Source: JAJEFO01 sp965208685 (GTDB lineage: Bacteria > Pseudomonadota > Alphaproteobacteria > Rhodobacterales > Rhodobacteraceae). From it: 64,000 bases of DNA. Location: contig CBDBPL010000007.1 in assembly GCA_965208685.1 (NCBI GenBank), forward strand, positions 3,348,001 to 3,412,000, written 5' to 3'. Of this stretch, positions 26,248 to 35,684 are shown piece by piece. The notes beneath the pieces were generated by a model. The model was not told the DNA's origin. It saw only the letters and a list, made by a program, of their open reading frames with translations, and ran no database searches. A program made the translations under genes and the position numbers. Position 1 is the stretch's first letter. Every line of letters begins with the position of its first letter.

Positions 26248-27684
26248 CTACCACTCGGTCGAGATGTACTGGGTCTCCTGGAATTCGAGCATGCCTTCTT
26301 TCCCGCCTTCGCGACCCAGGCCCGACTGCTTGACCCCGCCGAACGGTGCCGCCGGATCGGACACAAGACCGCGATTCAATCCGATCATGCCAAATTCAAG
26401 CCGCTCGGCAATTCCCATGCCTCGGCGCATGTCCTTTGTATATAGGTACGCGACGAGACCGTACTGGGTGTCGTTTGCCCGACAGACGACTTCGTTCTCG
26501 TCCCGGAATGTCTGGATTGCGGCAACCGGGCCGAAGATCTCGTCATGAAGGCACTCGGCATCGTCCGGGACATTGGTCATCACTGTAGGCGGATAGTAGA
26601 ATCCGGGACCATTGGGACGAACGCCGCCAAGCTTGAGTTCCGCGCCCTTGGCAACGGCGTCACGCACGAAGTGATCAACCTTGTCGCAGGTCTCCGCGTT
26701 GACGAGCGGGCCGACATCAACGCCTACCTCCAGGCCGTTGCCCATCTTCAGCGCGGCCATCCTTGCCGTGAAGCGCTCAACGAACGCCACCTCGATCTCC
26801 TCGTGGACGTAGATGCGGTTGGCTGCCGTGCAGGCCTCGCCAAGGTTGCGCATCTTGGCAACCATCAGCCCGTCCGCGGCCGCGTCCAGGTCGGCATCCT
26901 TGCAGACGATGAACGGCGCGTTGCCGCCAAGTTCCATCGCCGGCTTGACGACATTGTCAGCCGCCGAGCGCAAGAGCTTGCGCCCGACCTCGGTCGAGCC
27001 CGTGAAAGACACGACCCGCACCCTGGGGTCGGCCAGCATTTCGCCCACGACCGCGCCGGAAGAGCGCGAGGGAAGCACGTTCACGATGCCGGCGGGCACT
27101 CCCGCCTCTTCGAGGATCGGCATGAGAGCCAGCATTGTCAGGGGTGTCTCCGAGGCCGGCTTGATGACGACAGGGCAGCCTGCCGCCAGCGCAGGACCGA
27201 TCTTTCGCGCACCCATGGCAGCCGGATAGTTCCACGGCGTCACCAGGACGGCCATTCCCGCCGGTTTTTGGTGAACGACGATGCGGGCGCCCGTCGCCGG
27301 CGCCAGGCCGACATGCCCTGCAGGCCGAACCGCCTCCTCGGCGTACCAGCGAAAGAACTCGGCGGCGTACCGCGCCTCGCCTGTCGCGTCCGCCCCGGCC
27401 TTGCCGTTCTCCAGCGTGATCAGGCGTGCAATGTCGTCGATCCGCTTCACGAAGAGCTCGTACGCACGGCGAAGCACTTCGCCTCTCTCGCGCGGACTTC
27501 TGGCACTCCAGTCGGCGAAGGCCGATTCGGCTGCGTCAAGGCAAGCCATGGCATCTTCGACGGTTCCTGACGCGACAGTGGCGAGGACAGTTTCATCCGC
27601 CGGGTTCAAGACGTCGAAGCTGCCGCCGTCAGACGCGTCGCGCCATTGGCCGCCGATGTAGAGCTTGTTCAAGGTTTCGGTCAT
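26248..27684 (-). CDS. NAD(P)-dependent aldehyde dehydrogenase, succinate-semialdehyde-dehydrogenase-like
   Basis: 478 residues, the normal ALDH length. Motifs: TPWNYPAAMGARKIGPALAA, FTGSTEVGRKL, catalytic Glu251 (MELGGNAPF) and nucleophile Cys285 (GEACTAANR). The wording fits the GabD/SSADH group that oxidises succinate semialdehyde or similar omega-semialdehydes. Its start overlaps the stop of the downstream hydrolase gene's region by only a few bases, so it may be read together with it; no pathway genes nearby settle the substrate. Confidence 0.92.
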   Translation of the reverse strand: MTETLNKLYIGGQWRDASDGGSFDVLNPADETVLATVASGTVEDAMACLDAAESAFADWSARSPRERGEVLRRAYELFVKRIDDIARLITLENGKAGADATGEARYAAEFFRWYAEEAVRPAGHVGLAPATGARIVVHQKPAGMAVLVTPWNYPAAMGARKIGPALAAGCPVVIKPASETPLTMLALMPILEEAGVPAGIVNVLPSRSSGAVVGEMLADPRVRVVSFTGSTEVGRKLLRSAADNVVKPAMELGGNAPFIVCKDADLDAAADGLMVAKMRNLGEACTAANRIYVHEEIEVAFVERFTARMAALKMGNGLEVGVDVGPLVNAETCDKVDHFVRDAVAKGAELKLGGVRPNGPGFYYPPTVMTNVPDDAECLHDEIFGPVAAIQTFRDENEVVCRANDTQYGLVAYLYTKDMRRGMGIAERLEFGMIGLNRGLVSDPAAPFGGVKQSGLGREGGKEGMLEFQETQYISTEW

Positions 27685-28443
27685 TCGCGGTCCTCATCAT
27701 GTGCAGGAAGCTTGGGACATGTGCGGAATTGCGCAGACGTTCCCCGGAACCATGCCCTCAACCACTCTCTCAATGCCTCAATTGTCCTTGCAGGCTGCTC
27801 CAAGGTCGGCATGTGCCCTGCGCCTGGAACAATGACCAGCCGTGAGCCAGAGATCACGTCATGCATGAAATCGTGCCGATCCACCGGGCCGAGCCGATTT
27901 TCCTGCCCGCACAATACAAGAGTTGGCACCGCGATGCCACACAGCGTTTCACTCTGGTCCGGTCGGGACCGAACCGCGCGGAACTGCGCGGTGAATGCCT
28001 CCGGCGCGGGACATTCCGCCATCTTCAGGAAGAGAGCCAATAGCGAGCCATTCACTGAGCGCTTCGCGAGATGGTTCGGCATGATCTCTTCGCATGACTT
28101 TGGGGAGATCGGCATTCATCACGTTTCCGACCTGCGCGTCCCGCAGCGCGGCCCTTTCGGGTGGCTCCGGGAACGGGTTCGTGTCCATCAGGGCCATGCG
28201 CCTGAGACGATCCCGGGCCTGCCTGATCAGTTTCATGGGCACGATGCCGCCCATTGAAAGACCCGCGAGCGCGAATGCCGGCGGGGCGAGATCAAGAATT
28301 CGCCGCGCCAGACCGGAATTCGTGGCCGCGCCGACGGGAGGCACGATCATTGCCGGTCGCCCTGCCGAGAATTCAGCGATCTGCGGGGCAAAGAGGCGTC
28401 CATCACACATTGCGCCAGAAACGAACAAGAGCGGTTCCAGCAT
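27681..28443 (-). pseudogene. Alpha/beta hydrolase disrupted by a frameshift
   Basis: The first part (from an ATG at 28443) reads LLFVSGAMCDGRLFAPQI and FALAGLSMGGIVPMKL with the nucleophile Ser, ending near NADLPKVMR. A second frame then carries EEIMPNHLAKRSVNGSLLAL, TLVLCGQENRLGPVDRHDFM and the catalytic His in VPGAGHMPTLEQP. The frames join around 28095-28115 with one base gained or lost, so the gene is probably inactive unless this is a sequencing error. It resembles the neighbouring hydrolase at 28.6 kb in type. Confidence 0.75.
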
Positions 28444-28610
28444 CAGTTGTACGCATGCACCTTGCCTCCAGAATTTCAGCCGCAGCGCGGGAAAGTCCCG
28501 TCCTCTCATGGTTGAGTTGAGGATCACGGTAGCATGATCGACGAGATCTGCGCCAAGGGGTGGGGGCACCAAATCCTGACACCGTCGGCGTGTCGACAGT
28601 TTGCAGTCTT

Positions 28611-29378
28611 TCAAGAGGCCAAGCTGGTATGGCCTCTCGTTTCGGCCAACTGCCCATCAAGTGTTGATGTCGGAGCAACGGCTTCCAGCCCAACCCGGAC
28701 CGCGGCGGCGACCCGTTCCGGCGCTTCGATCAACGCAAAATGACCAAGCCCGTCCACGACTGACAAGTGTGCCAACTTTGCCTCCGCGACGATTTCGCGA
28801 ATGGGGTCGGCGGGTGTCAGTCCATCTTCGGATCCAGTCACGAAGACAAGTGGCAGTTCGGTGTCCGTCAGCAGTTTTTCCGAGCTGGGGCGAGAGGCTG
28901 CCAACTCGGTTTGTGCCTTGATCAAGTCTGTGGTGCTCTCGGCCATTGACACGACGAAGTCCCTTAGCGCCGAATCGTGAATCGCCGACATCGCCTTCCA
29001 GTTCTCGCTGATCCAGCCGCGAGCATCGCCGCCCAGAACGCGGTCGCGCACCGCTTCTCGGTTCGCGCGGTTCCCGGGCCGATCGGCAAAAGGACTGGAT
29101 GCCAAAAGCACCAAGGCCCTTGCGGCCCCAAGCACCCCAAGATTGTGGGCCAGAACCAGTGCACCCAGGCTGAAGCCACATACGATTTCTCCACCGGTGA
29201 CCACCGCCCTGAGCCGAGCCCCGAAATCCCGAACATCGGGCGCATCGACGGAAACAAAGTGTCGATTGCCTTGCCTTATTCCAAGGTTGTCAAGAAGAGG
29301 GTCGAAGACGCGGTCTGTGCACAAGGTACCAGGTAGCAGAACCCACCTTTCCGTATCTCCCGTAGCTTCGCGCGTCAT
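28611..29378 (-). CDS. Alpha/beta hydrolase
   Basis: 255-residue alpha/beta hydrolase. The sequence opens VLLPGTLCTDRVFDPLLDNL, has the nucleophile elbow CGFSLGAL, an acid region in VFVTGSEDGLTPADP and the catalytic His in GLGHFALIEAPERV. No signal peptide. It lies downstream of the truncated cupin and the LacI gene on the same strand, and may be the tail of the sugar operon transcript. Substrate unknown. Confidence 0.85.
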   Translation of the reverse strand: MTREATGDTERWVLLPGTLCTDRVFDPLLDNLGIRQGNRHFVSVDAPDVRDFGARLRAVVTGGEIVCGFSLGALVLAHNLGVLGAARALVLLASSPFADRPGNRANREAVRDRVLGGDARGWISENWKAMSAIHDSALRDFVVSMAESTTDLIKAQTELAASRPSSEKLLTDTELPLVFVTGSEDGLTPADPIREIVAEAKLAHLSVVDGLGHFALIEAPERVAAAVRVGLEAVAPTSTLDGQLAETRGHTSLAS

Positions 29379-29381
29379 GAC

Positions 29382-29699
29382 CTACTCGGCCATCATACAA
29401 TTGTCTGGGATCAAGTGCGCTTCGGCGGCAAAATGGACATGCAGGTTGTGGGTGATGCCCGCGGGCATGGCCGACGCGCCGACGTGAAACCCGTACGCTT
29501 CGGACAGGTTGATCACCTGTGCCGAAGACGAGGTCACGCCAGGACCAATGATTGCGTAGTTCCGCTTCAGATGCGAGCCCGGTTTCTTGCAGTCGATGAA
29601 GGCGACCGTACATGACTGGTAGTCACTCCGCTTGACATGGCGGGCATCGGCTTCGGTTTGGGCACTTCGGGTCACATCCAAGCTCCTGGCTTTCTTCAA
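29382..29699 (-). CDS. Cupin-like protein, probably C-terminally truncated
   Basis: 105 residues. The C-terminal half (RNYAIIGPGVTSSSAQVINL, SEAYGFHVGASAMPAG and HNLHVHFAAEAHLI) looks like the beginning of a cupin barrel with the first His-x-His metal ligands. The product ends at PDNCMMAE, where the rest of the barrel should follow. It overlaps the LacI stop by four bases and is read after it. Either a remnant or a minimal variant; I favour a remnant. Confidence 0.55.
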   Translation of the reverse strand: MKKARSLDVTRSAQTEADARHVKRSDYQSCTVAFIDCKKPGSHLKRNYAIIGPGVTSSSAQVINLSEAYGFHVGASAMPAGITHNLHVHFAAEAHLIPDNCMMAE

Positions 29700-30751
29700 T
29701 CCTGAATATCGGCCGATGATCCTTGAGCGCCGCGCTCTTGCCCTTTGGGCAAGCGGGCAGAGCCCCGCACAATCAGTTCTCCGGAAATCTCGATCTTTTC
29801 GGGCGGTCTTTCGTTGTCCTGGATTTCGTTCATCAGCAGCCTCGCGGTCGCTTCAATCATCCGTTGGAGCGGCTGCCTGACTGTTGTCAGATCGAAGGTC
29901 TTCCAGTTCGCCATCGGCGCGTCGTCGTACCCGATAACCGAGACGTCATCGGGTACGCGCAAGCCAAGTTCCTCCCGCAACACCTCAAGCACGCCGAAGG
30001 CCATGTGATCATTGGCAACGAACAGCGCATCAGGCGGCGTGGCACCCGCGAACAAGAGGCGGGTTTCACTCATCGCAACGTTGCGCCGGAAATGGCAGTC
30101 GGTGCAGGCAACCGGCTCCAGACTTGCCTCCTCCATCGCCGCAAGAAACCCGCGCTTGCGATCCACGCCATTCAGGGCTTCGCGCCAACCTGCCAGATGT
30201 GCAATCCGCCGGTGACCCGCCTGAATCAGGAACTCCGTCGCCTGCCTGCCACCCTCGAAATTCGAGGCGGTTACCATCGATGTTTCCGGATCTAGTTGGC
30301 CGCGATTGAACAGAACGCAGGGGATTCCCGACTTTCGGACGCGCGACACCAACTCGTTCGCCATGCTTATGCTGGCCAGAATGATGCCATCGACCTGATC
30401 GGCGAGCAGGTCATCAACAATGGCGTCAACCTCTTCCGTGCGATTGCCCGCAAAGTAGACCGTGACCGAATAGCCTTGACCATTCAGCGCTTTGGAAAGC
30501 CGCTGCAAGGCCTCGCCGAAGAACCCGTTCTTGAGGTAGGCAAGGACAATTCCGATACGGAACGAGTTGCCGGAATGCAGCGACCGCGCAACAAGGTTGG
30601 GAATGTACCCCAGCTCTCTGGCGACAGCCCGCACACGCGCGGCCTTCTCTGGATCAACTGCGGTCGAGCTATTGAAGACACGGCTGACCGTCGGCTGGCT
30701 GACACCGGCCGCCTTCGCCACATCCCTTGACGTAACTCTTGCCGATCCCAT
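29696..30751 (-). CDS. LacI-family transcriptional regulator (sugar operon)
   Basis: 351 residues. The N-terminal helix-turn-helix is VTSRDVAKAAGVSQPTVSRV with the hinge helix PNLVARSLHSG, and a periplasmic-binding-protein-like effector domain follows (GIVLAYLKNG, VSVIGYDDAPMA). It is the last core gene of the minus-strand sugar ABC operon, four bases after the ATPase gene, so it probably represses that operon in response to the imported sugar. A palindrome upstream of the binding-protein gene (34994-35007) is a candidate site. Confidence 0.92.
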   Translation of the reverse strand: MGSARVTSRDVAKAAGVSQPTVSRVFNSSTAVDPEKAARVRAVARELGYIPNLVARSLHSGNSFRIGIVLAYLKNGFFGEALQRLSKALNGQGYSVTVYFAGNRTEEVDAIVDDLLADQVDGIILASISMANELVSRVRKSGIPCVLFNRGQLDPETSMVTASNFEGGRQATEFLIQAGHRRIAHLAGWREALNGVDRKRGFLAAMEEASLEPVACTDCHFRRNVAMSETRLLFAGATPPDALFVANDHMAFGVLEVLREELGLRVPDDVSVIGYDDAPMANWKTFDLTTVRQPLQRMIEATARLLMNEIQDNERPPEKIEISGELIVRGSARLPKGQERGAQGSSADIQD

Positions 30752-30755
30752 GCAG

Positions 30756-31814
30756 CTAGATCCTGATGCGGTCCTCGGTTTCCGGATCGAACAGATACAA
30801 ATGGTCGGCGTTCAGGCTGATCCCGACCACGTCGTCCTGTTCCTTGCGCAAATGCCGGTCACCACGGGCGATCACTCTTTGCCGACCCCATTGGACAGTC
30901 AGCAGGGTGCTCTCACCCGTGTTCTCGAAGGCGTATATCTTGACATCTATGTCGCCCTGTCCCGCCTCGTGAACATTCATGTCATCCGCGCGCACCCCCA
31001 ATATGGCCTTGTCGCGGTCCGCAGCGTTCAGTTTGACCAGCCGTGTCCCGCCGGTGGTGACGAACTCGCCCGCTTCGACCGAACCGTTGATCAAGTTCAT
31101 CGCGGGCGACCCAATGAACCCGGCGACAAAGAGGTTCGCCGGATCGTTGTAGATCTCGTCCGGTGTGCCAAGCTGCTGGATCACGCCGTGCTTCATCACG
31201 GCCACGCGGTCGGCCAACGTCATCGCCTCGATCTGGTCGTGGGTCACGTAGACCGTGGTGACCTGAAGCTCCCGCGACAAGTGCTTCAGCTCGGCCCGCA
31301 TGGTCACGCGCAGCTTGGCGTCGAGATTGGACAGCGGCTCATCCATCAGGAAGACCTTGGGCGTTCTCACGATGGCCCGGGCAAGCGCGACACGCTGGCG
31401 TTGCCCGCCGGAGAGCGCCTTGGGCTTCCGGTCGAGAAACTGGGTCAATTCCACCTGTTCGGCGGCTCTCTCGACCCGCGGATTGATCTCGGACTTGGCG
31501 ACTCCGCGCGCCCTGAGCGGGTATGCAATGTTCTCGAAGATCGTCATGTGCGGATAAAGACCGTAGTTCTGGAACACCATCGCGACGTCCCGGTCCTTGG
31601 GCAGATCGTCGTTGACCATCCGGTCGCCGATCCAGACCTCGCCCTCTGTCGGATCTTCCAGCCCCGCGATCATCCGCATGGTCGTCGTCTTGCCACATCC
31701 CGAGGGGCCAAGAAGCACGAGGAACTCGCGGTCCTTGATATGCAGCGACTGACTGTCGACGCCGACGAATTCGCCCCAGCGCTTGGTCAGGTTGTTGAGT
31801 TTGATCTCAGCCAC
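30756..31814 (-). CDS. Sugar ABC transporter ATPase, MalK/UgpC-like
   Basis: 352 residues. The ABC domain has Walker A GPSGCGKTTT, Q-loop VFQNYGLYPH, signature LSGGQRQRV, Walker B VFLMDEPLSNLD and switch VTHDQIEAMT. The C-terminal third is the TOBE/OB-fold regulatory domain of CUT1 sugar importers (ILGVRADDMNVHEAGQGD). It energises the two permeases encoded just upstream. Confidence 0.95.
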   Translation of the reverse strand: MAEIKLNNLTKRWGEFVGVDSQSLHIKDREFLVLLGPSGCGKTTTMRMIAGLEDPTEGEVWIGDRMVNDDLPKDRDVAMVFQNYGLYPHMTIFENIAYPLRARGVAKSEINPRVERAAEQVELTQFLDRKPKALSGGQRQRVALARAIVRTPKVFLMDEPLSNLDAKLRVTMRAELKHLSRELQVTTVYVTHDQIEAMTLADRVAVMKHGVIQQLGTPDEIYNDPANLFVAGFIGSPAMNLINGSVEAGEFVTTGGTRLVKLNAADRDKAILGVRADDMNVHEAGQGDIDVKIYAFENTGESTLLTVQWGRQRVIARGDRHLRKEQDDVVGISLNADHLYLFDPETEDRIRI

Positions 31815-31815
31815 T

Positions 31816-32643
31816 TTACCGCACCGCCCCCATGGTCATGCCTTGCACGAAGTACCTCCGGATCATCAGGGCTAGCACGAACATCGGCGCCATGATGATG
31901 ATGCCCGCCGCGGAAAGCAGGTTCCAAAGGTCGCCCTCTTCCCCCTTGAACAGGGCCAGTCCGATAGGCAATGTCACCGCCTCCTTGTTGGTCAGGATCA
32001 GCGCGAAGAGGAACTCGTTCCAGGCAATGATGAAGCAGAATATGGCGCTGGTCAGCAGACCCGGGGCAGCCATTGGCAAGACGATGTTGCGGATCACCTG
32101 CAAGCGGGATGACCCATCGACCATTGCAGCCTCCTCAGTGTCTATCGGAATGCCATCGATGAAGCCCTTGATCATCCAGATCGCGAACGGCATGACGATG
32201 GCAAGGTTCACGAGTATTAGCCCGGTTCGCGTATCCAGCAACCCGATGTCCCGGAACATCACGAAGAACGGCAGGATGATGACCACCGCAGGCACGAACT
32301 GCGTGGCCAAGATGATCACCAGCATCATCGTCTCGCCCCGCATGCTGAACCGGCTGAAGGAATAGGCCGCGAGCGTGGCAATGGGGATTGCGATGATCAC
32401 GGTCACCAAGGCTACGAATGTGGAATTGAACAGCTTCTCGCCCAACCGATACGGATCATCGAAAACGATGTCGAAATTTACCAGAGTCGGTGTGAAGAAC
32501 AGCTTCAACTGATAGACATCAACATGCGTCTTGAAGGCGGCAAGGAATATCCAGACAATCGGCACCAGCATGATGAAAATGGCGACCAGGATCAGGACCG
32601 TGTGTACGGCACTCCAGAATTGCCTTCTTTGCTTTCCGGTCAT
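31816..32643 (-). CDS. Carbohydrate ABC transporter permease, MalG-like
   Basis: 275 residues with six hydrophobic segments; the EAA loop reads EEAAMVDGSSRLQVIRNIVL. The N-terminus has one helix (VHTVLILVAIFIMLVPIVWI) typical of MalG/UgpE permeases of the CUT1 family. It is spaced one base from the ATPase gene and three from the other permease. Confidence 0.94.
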   Translation of the reverse strand: MTGKQRRQFWSAVHTVLILVAIFIMLVPIVWIFLAAFKTHVDVYQLKLFFTPTLVNFDIVFDDPYRLGEKLFNSTFVALVTVIIAIPIATLAAYSFSRFSMRGETMMLVIILATQFVPAVVIILPFFVMFRDIGLLDTRTGLILVNLAIVMPFAIWMIKGFIDGIPIDTEEAAMVDGSSRLQVIRNIVLPMAAPGLLTSAIFCFIIAWNEFLFALILTNKEAVTLPIGLALFKGEEGDLWNLLSAAGIIIMAPMFVLALMIRRYFVQGMTMGAVR

Positions 32644-32646
32644 CGC

Positions 32647-33528
32647 TCAGTCCTTCCGAAACACGAACTTGGCGTAGGCGTAGGTGAGGAAGATCATCGG
32701 GATCACCATCAGCCATGCAACGGCAGCCGAATAGCCGATCTGCCCGTATTTCATGCCGTTGAAATAGATGTAGTGGCTCAGCGTCTGGGTGGCAGTGCCC
32801 GGGCCGCCGTTCGTCAGCATGAACACCTGATCGAAAGTCTTCAGGCTGAAGATTGACTTCAGGATGATGACGACAGCCAGAACCGGACCCAATTGTGGCA
32901 GGGTCACGTCCCGAAAGACGCGCCAACCCGAGGCTCCATCGACCTGGGCGGCCTCGATCGTGTCGCGCGGCACGCTCGCGAGGCCCCCGATCAGAACCAA
33001 CGTCAGAAAGGGTATCCAGCCCCAGACATCGGCCATCACCACGACGGCAAAGGCAAGGTTCGGATCTGCCAGCCAGCTCACATCCGCCAGGGGCGGAATC
33101 AGAACGCCGAAGAAAGCATCGAAGAGGCCGAATTCGGGATTGAACATGAAACGGAATGACACTCCGATCAGCGCGGGCGACATGGCGAAGGGAAGGATCA
33201 GGAGGGTTTGAGCCGAACTTCTGAGCCGTCCCCCCGGGGCCAGCAGCAGCGCCAGTCCCAAGGCCAGAATGGTGGTCAGTCCAACCGTCAGAACCGTGTA
33301 GACAGCAGTCACCCAAACCGAATTCCAAAAGGCGGGTTCTTCAAGGAACGCCCAAGTGTAGTTCTCCCAACCGAGATATTGCTCCAGTGACCCTGGACGG
33401 TTCAGTCGGCCGACCGTGAACGACAGGCGCGCAGCTTCGATCAGTGGCCAGATCGCGGTTGCGAACACCACAACGACCGCAGGCAGGACAAGAAGGTACT
33501 TCAGTGTGTTGTCACGCATGAACGCCAC
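32647..33528 (-). CDS. Sugar ABC transporter permease, MalF/UgpA-like
   Basis: 293 residues, six membrane helices, first helix LLVLPAVVVVFATAIWPLIE. The EAA loop is IEAAQVDGASGWRVFRDVTL. It pairs with the downstream MalG-like permease. A strong hairpin lies between it and the binding-protein gene upstream. Confidence 0.94.
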   Translation of the reverse strand: MAFMRDNTLKYLLVLPAVVVVFATAIWPLIEAARLSFTVGRLNRPGSLEQYLGWENYTWAFLEEPAFWNSVWVTAVYTVLTVGLTTILALGLALLLAPGGRLRSSAQTLLILPFAMSPALIGVSFRFMFNPEFGLFDAFFGVLIPPLADVSWLADPNLAFAVVVMADVWGWIPFLTLVLIGGLASVPRDTIEAAQVDGASGWRVFRDVTLPQLGPVLAVVIILKSIFSLKTFDQVFMLTNGGPGTATQTLSHYIYFNGMKYGQIGYSAAVAWLMVIPMIFLTYAYAKFVFRKD

Positions 33529-33567
33529 TCTGCATTCCCGTCCCTTTGGGGAACGGTTGTGCGCAGC

Positions 33568-33593
33568 GTGGAGCGCGAGTGCTCGCGCTCCAC
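33568..33593 (-). other. Intra-operon hairpin after the sugar-binding-protein gene
   Basis: Perfect 12-bp inverted repeat GTGGAGCGCGAG/CTCGCGCTCCAC between the binding-protein stop (33619) and the MalF-like start (33528). On the minus strand no U-run follows, which fits an mRNA-stabilising/attenuating stem that lets the binding protein be made in excess, as known for malE. A T-run follows on the plus strand, so it could also block antisense transcription. Confidence 0.65.
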
Positions 33594-33618
33594 CGTTTTT
33601 CAGAGGCCTGTGGCCGGA

Positions 33619-34944
33619 TCAGAGACGACCCGCGCGGCGCAGCACCTTGTCCGTACGCTCGGCTGCTTCTTTCATCAGCGCCTCGACATCACCACCCGCA
33701 GCGGCTTCGGCAATGGCTGCCGACAGGATGTCACCGATCTCGGGCCATTCAGCGATTTGCGGCATGATGTCGGATTCCTTGAGGCTGTCCCAAGCAGCCG
33801 CCTGGATGCCGTCGTTGGCTGAATTTACATCCGGATCCTGCAAGGACGAGATATGCGTCACCACGTTGTTGACGATGCTCTTGCCGCCAACCTCACGCTC
33901 GATCGCGTTGGCCTTGTCCATCTCGGGGTTCGACAGCCACTTCAGAAATTCCCAGGCCGCGTCCTGGTTCTTGGAATACTCCGAGATCGAGAACGGCATG
34001 GAGATCGCGTAGGTCTTGGTCGTGCCTTGATAGGACGGCATGCCAGCGAATCCGACCTGATCCTTGGTCAGCGTCGAGCTCTCGGGGTTGTAGAAGCCCG
34101 AATAGGCCCACCACCAGACGGGAATCATCGCGGACTTGCCCTGCATGAAAGACTGACGCGCATCCTGTTCGACAAAGGCAAGGCTGTTCGGATTCGTGAC
34201 TTTGTGCACGGTATGCAGCGCGATGTAGTCCTTGGTCGCCTGGATGCCCTCGGGCGACGCCCAAGCAGCGCTGCCGTCTTCGTTGAAGATGTCGGCACCT
34301 GCGGCCCACAGGAAGTTGATCCAAATGAACAGGTTCTGACGGTTGCCGTCGTTGTTATAGTAGAGCGCAAGTGGCGCGACGTCTGGGTTGCTCTCTTTCA
34401 GCTCCTTGCCGATGCGGATTACATCGTCCCAAGTCTTGGGCGGCTCGGGGACAAGGTCCTTGCGATAGAACATCAGCTGTGGATGTGCCCGCAGCGGGAA
34501 GCCAAGTGTTTCGCCCTCGAATTGTGCCGAACGGGCAAAGGCAGCAGGGTAACGATCCATGCTGATGCCGTCACGTGCCATCAAGTCGTCGATGCGCTTC
34601 AGCCAATGCGCGTTCGGCGGACCCCAGCTATCCAGGTAGTTCACCACGTCGAAGGTTCCGCTCGCGGCCACACCCTCGGCGTTGATCTTTTCCTGAAGCG
34701 AACCGAAGGGAATGAATGTCCATTCAAGCTCGATTCCGGTCAGTTCAGTGAACTCCTCGTCGCGCAGCATCAAGCCATCGAACTGAGGCGTGACCACGCT
34801 CAGGATGTTCAGCTTGGTGCCCTCGAAGGGCTTGCCGGGCAGCAGGTTATGCCTTTCCAGATGTCCGTCCGCCGAGGCCGCGATCGGCGACAACGCCATC
34901 GCCGTACCGACGGCGACCGAGGCCAGGAATGTTCTCTTGCGCAT
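33619..34944 (-). CDS. Sugar ABC transporter substrate-binding protein (family 1)
   Basis: 441 residues. The signal peptide is MRKRTFLASVAVGTAMALSP followed by an AxA-type site. The mature protein has CUT1 features: LNILSVVTPQFDGLMLRDEEFTELTG (in parts), PLRAHPQLMFYRKDL, and SISEYSKNQDAAWEFLKWLS. The ATG at 34944 has GGGAGGAACACAC upstream; an in-frame ATG at 34971 is not needed. First gene of the sugar operon. Confidence 0.93.
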   Translation of the reverse strand: MRKRTFLASVAVGTAMALSPIAASADGHLERHNLLPGKPFEGTKLNILSVVTPQFDGLMLRDEEFTELTGIELEWTFIPFGSLQEKINAEGVAASGTFDVVNYLDSWGPPNAHWLKRIDDLMARDGISMDRYPAAFARSAQFEGETLGFPLRAHPQLMFYRKDLVPEPPKTWDDVIRIGKELKESNPDVAPLALYYNNDGNRQNLFIWINFLWAAGADIFNEDGSAAWASPEGIQATKDYIALHTVHKVTNPNSLAFVEQDARQSFMQGKSAMIPVWWWAYSGFYNPESSTLTKDQVGFAGMPSYQGTTKTYAISMPFSISEYSKNQDAAWEFLKWLSNPEMDKANAIEREVGGKSIVNNVVTHISSLQDPDVNSANDGIQAAAWDSLKESDIMPQIAEWPEIGDILSAAIAEAAAGGDVEALMKEAAERTDKVLRRAGRL

Positions 34945-34993
34945 GTGTGTTCCTCCCATTGCGATGATCAATTCGACTGCGTATACCTCATTG

Positions 34994-35007
34994 TGAATTC
35001 GTATTCA
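34994..35007 (-). promoter_or_regulatory. Candidate LacI-type operator of the sugar operon
   Basis: TGAATTCGTATTCA is a palindrome with only the central bases mismatched (TGAATnCGnATTCA), 50 bases upstream of the first gene of the sugar operon. The CG centre and 14-bp length fit LacI-family operators. Assignment to the regulator at 29696-30751 is inferred from operon linkage alone. The rest of the 34945-35183 gap shows no feature. Confidence 0.45.
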
Positions 35008-35183
35008 ACAGCCATCCACAATTTCAAGGAGAGATTTTTTTCATTCATTATCAACCGCCTGCGGAACGGTCGCAAGCTATCTTTCCTGGACTTTCCGCGC
35101 CGGAGCGGCATTGCTGCGGCCACACACGGGTCGATTCCGGCTCGGTGCGAATTGGCACTCCAAGCGTTTCGGGGCGCAGTTCT

Positions 35184-35462
35184 GCGCAACCGGCATTCGC
35201 CCGTGAACCGTATGTGGGTCCAGCCGAACGGCGAGACATGCACGGGCAGGTCCAGCGGCGTATCGAGACCCGCGAGTTCGCGTTCCCGGACTGCGTGTCC
35301 GAGCTTCTTGGTCTTCCAGCAGATGATGATCGACGCGAGCAGGTTGAGCCCTGCGATCCGGAAGTGCCGGGCTTCGGACGTCCGGTCCCGGATCTCTCCG
35401 CGGCATCCGATCCGCAGCGGGTCTTTCAGCGCATGGTGCGCCTCACCATTGATCAGGCCGAG
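35184..35462 (-). pseudogene. Tn3-family transposase, C-terminal remnant
   Basis: About 93 codons read NGEAHHALKDPLRIGCRGEI, RDRTSEARHFRIAGLNLLAS, IIICWKTKKLGHAVRERELA and HVSPFGWTHIRFTGEC, the recognisable end of Tn3-type DDE transposases (about 1000 residues when intact). The rest of the gene and the 38-bp inverted repeats were not found. Flanking bases 35463-35684 hold no further recognisable coding sequence. Confidence 0.75.
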
Positions 35463-35684
35463 TCCGGCGCGCAGCTGGATGTCGACGTCGTGCAACCCAT
35501 GGACAATGGAAGGCGCGCGTCGCCGCCTTGTCCCTTGCCGGAATTGGCGACGTTGGCAGCAACTGCGTGCAAGGGACTTCGCCCGACCTTGGTCGTGACC
35601 GTTGCCGGCACGGAGTGCGCCTTGCGAACGGTCGGCATGCGCATGCTTCCCTTCCGCAAGGATCCCGGCCAAGGGCAGCCCTTG

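Noticed and set aside
33568..33593. Rho-independent terminator for plus-strand transcription
   Set aside because: A T-run does follow on the plus strand, but no plus-strand gene ends here; the stem is better explained as a minus-strand intra-operon hairpin.
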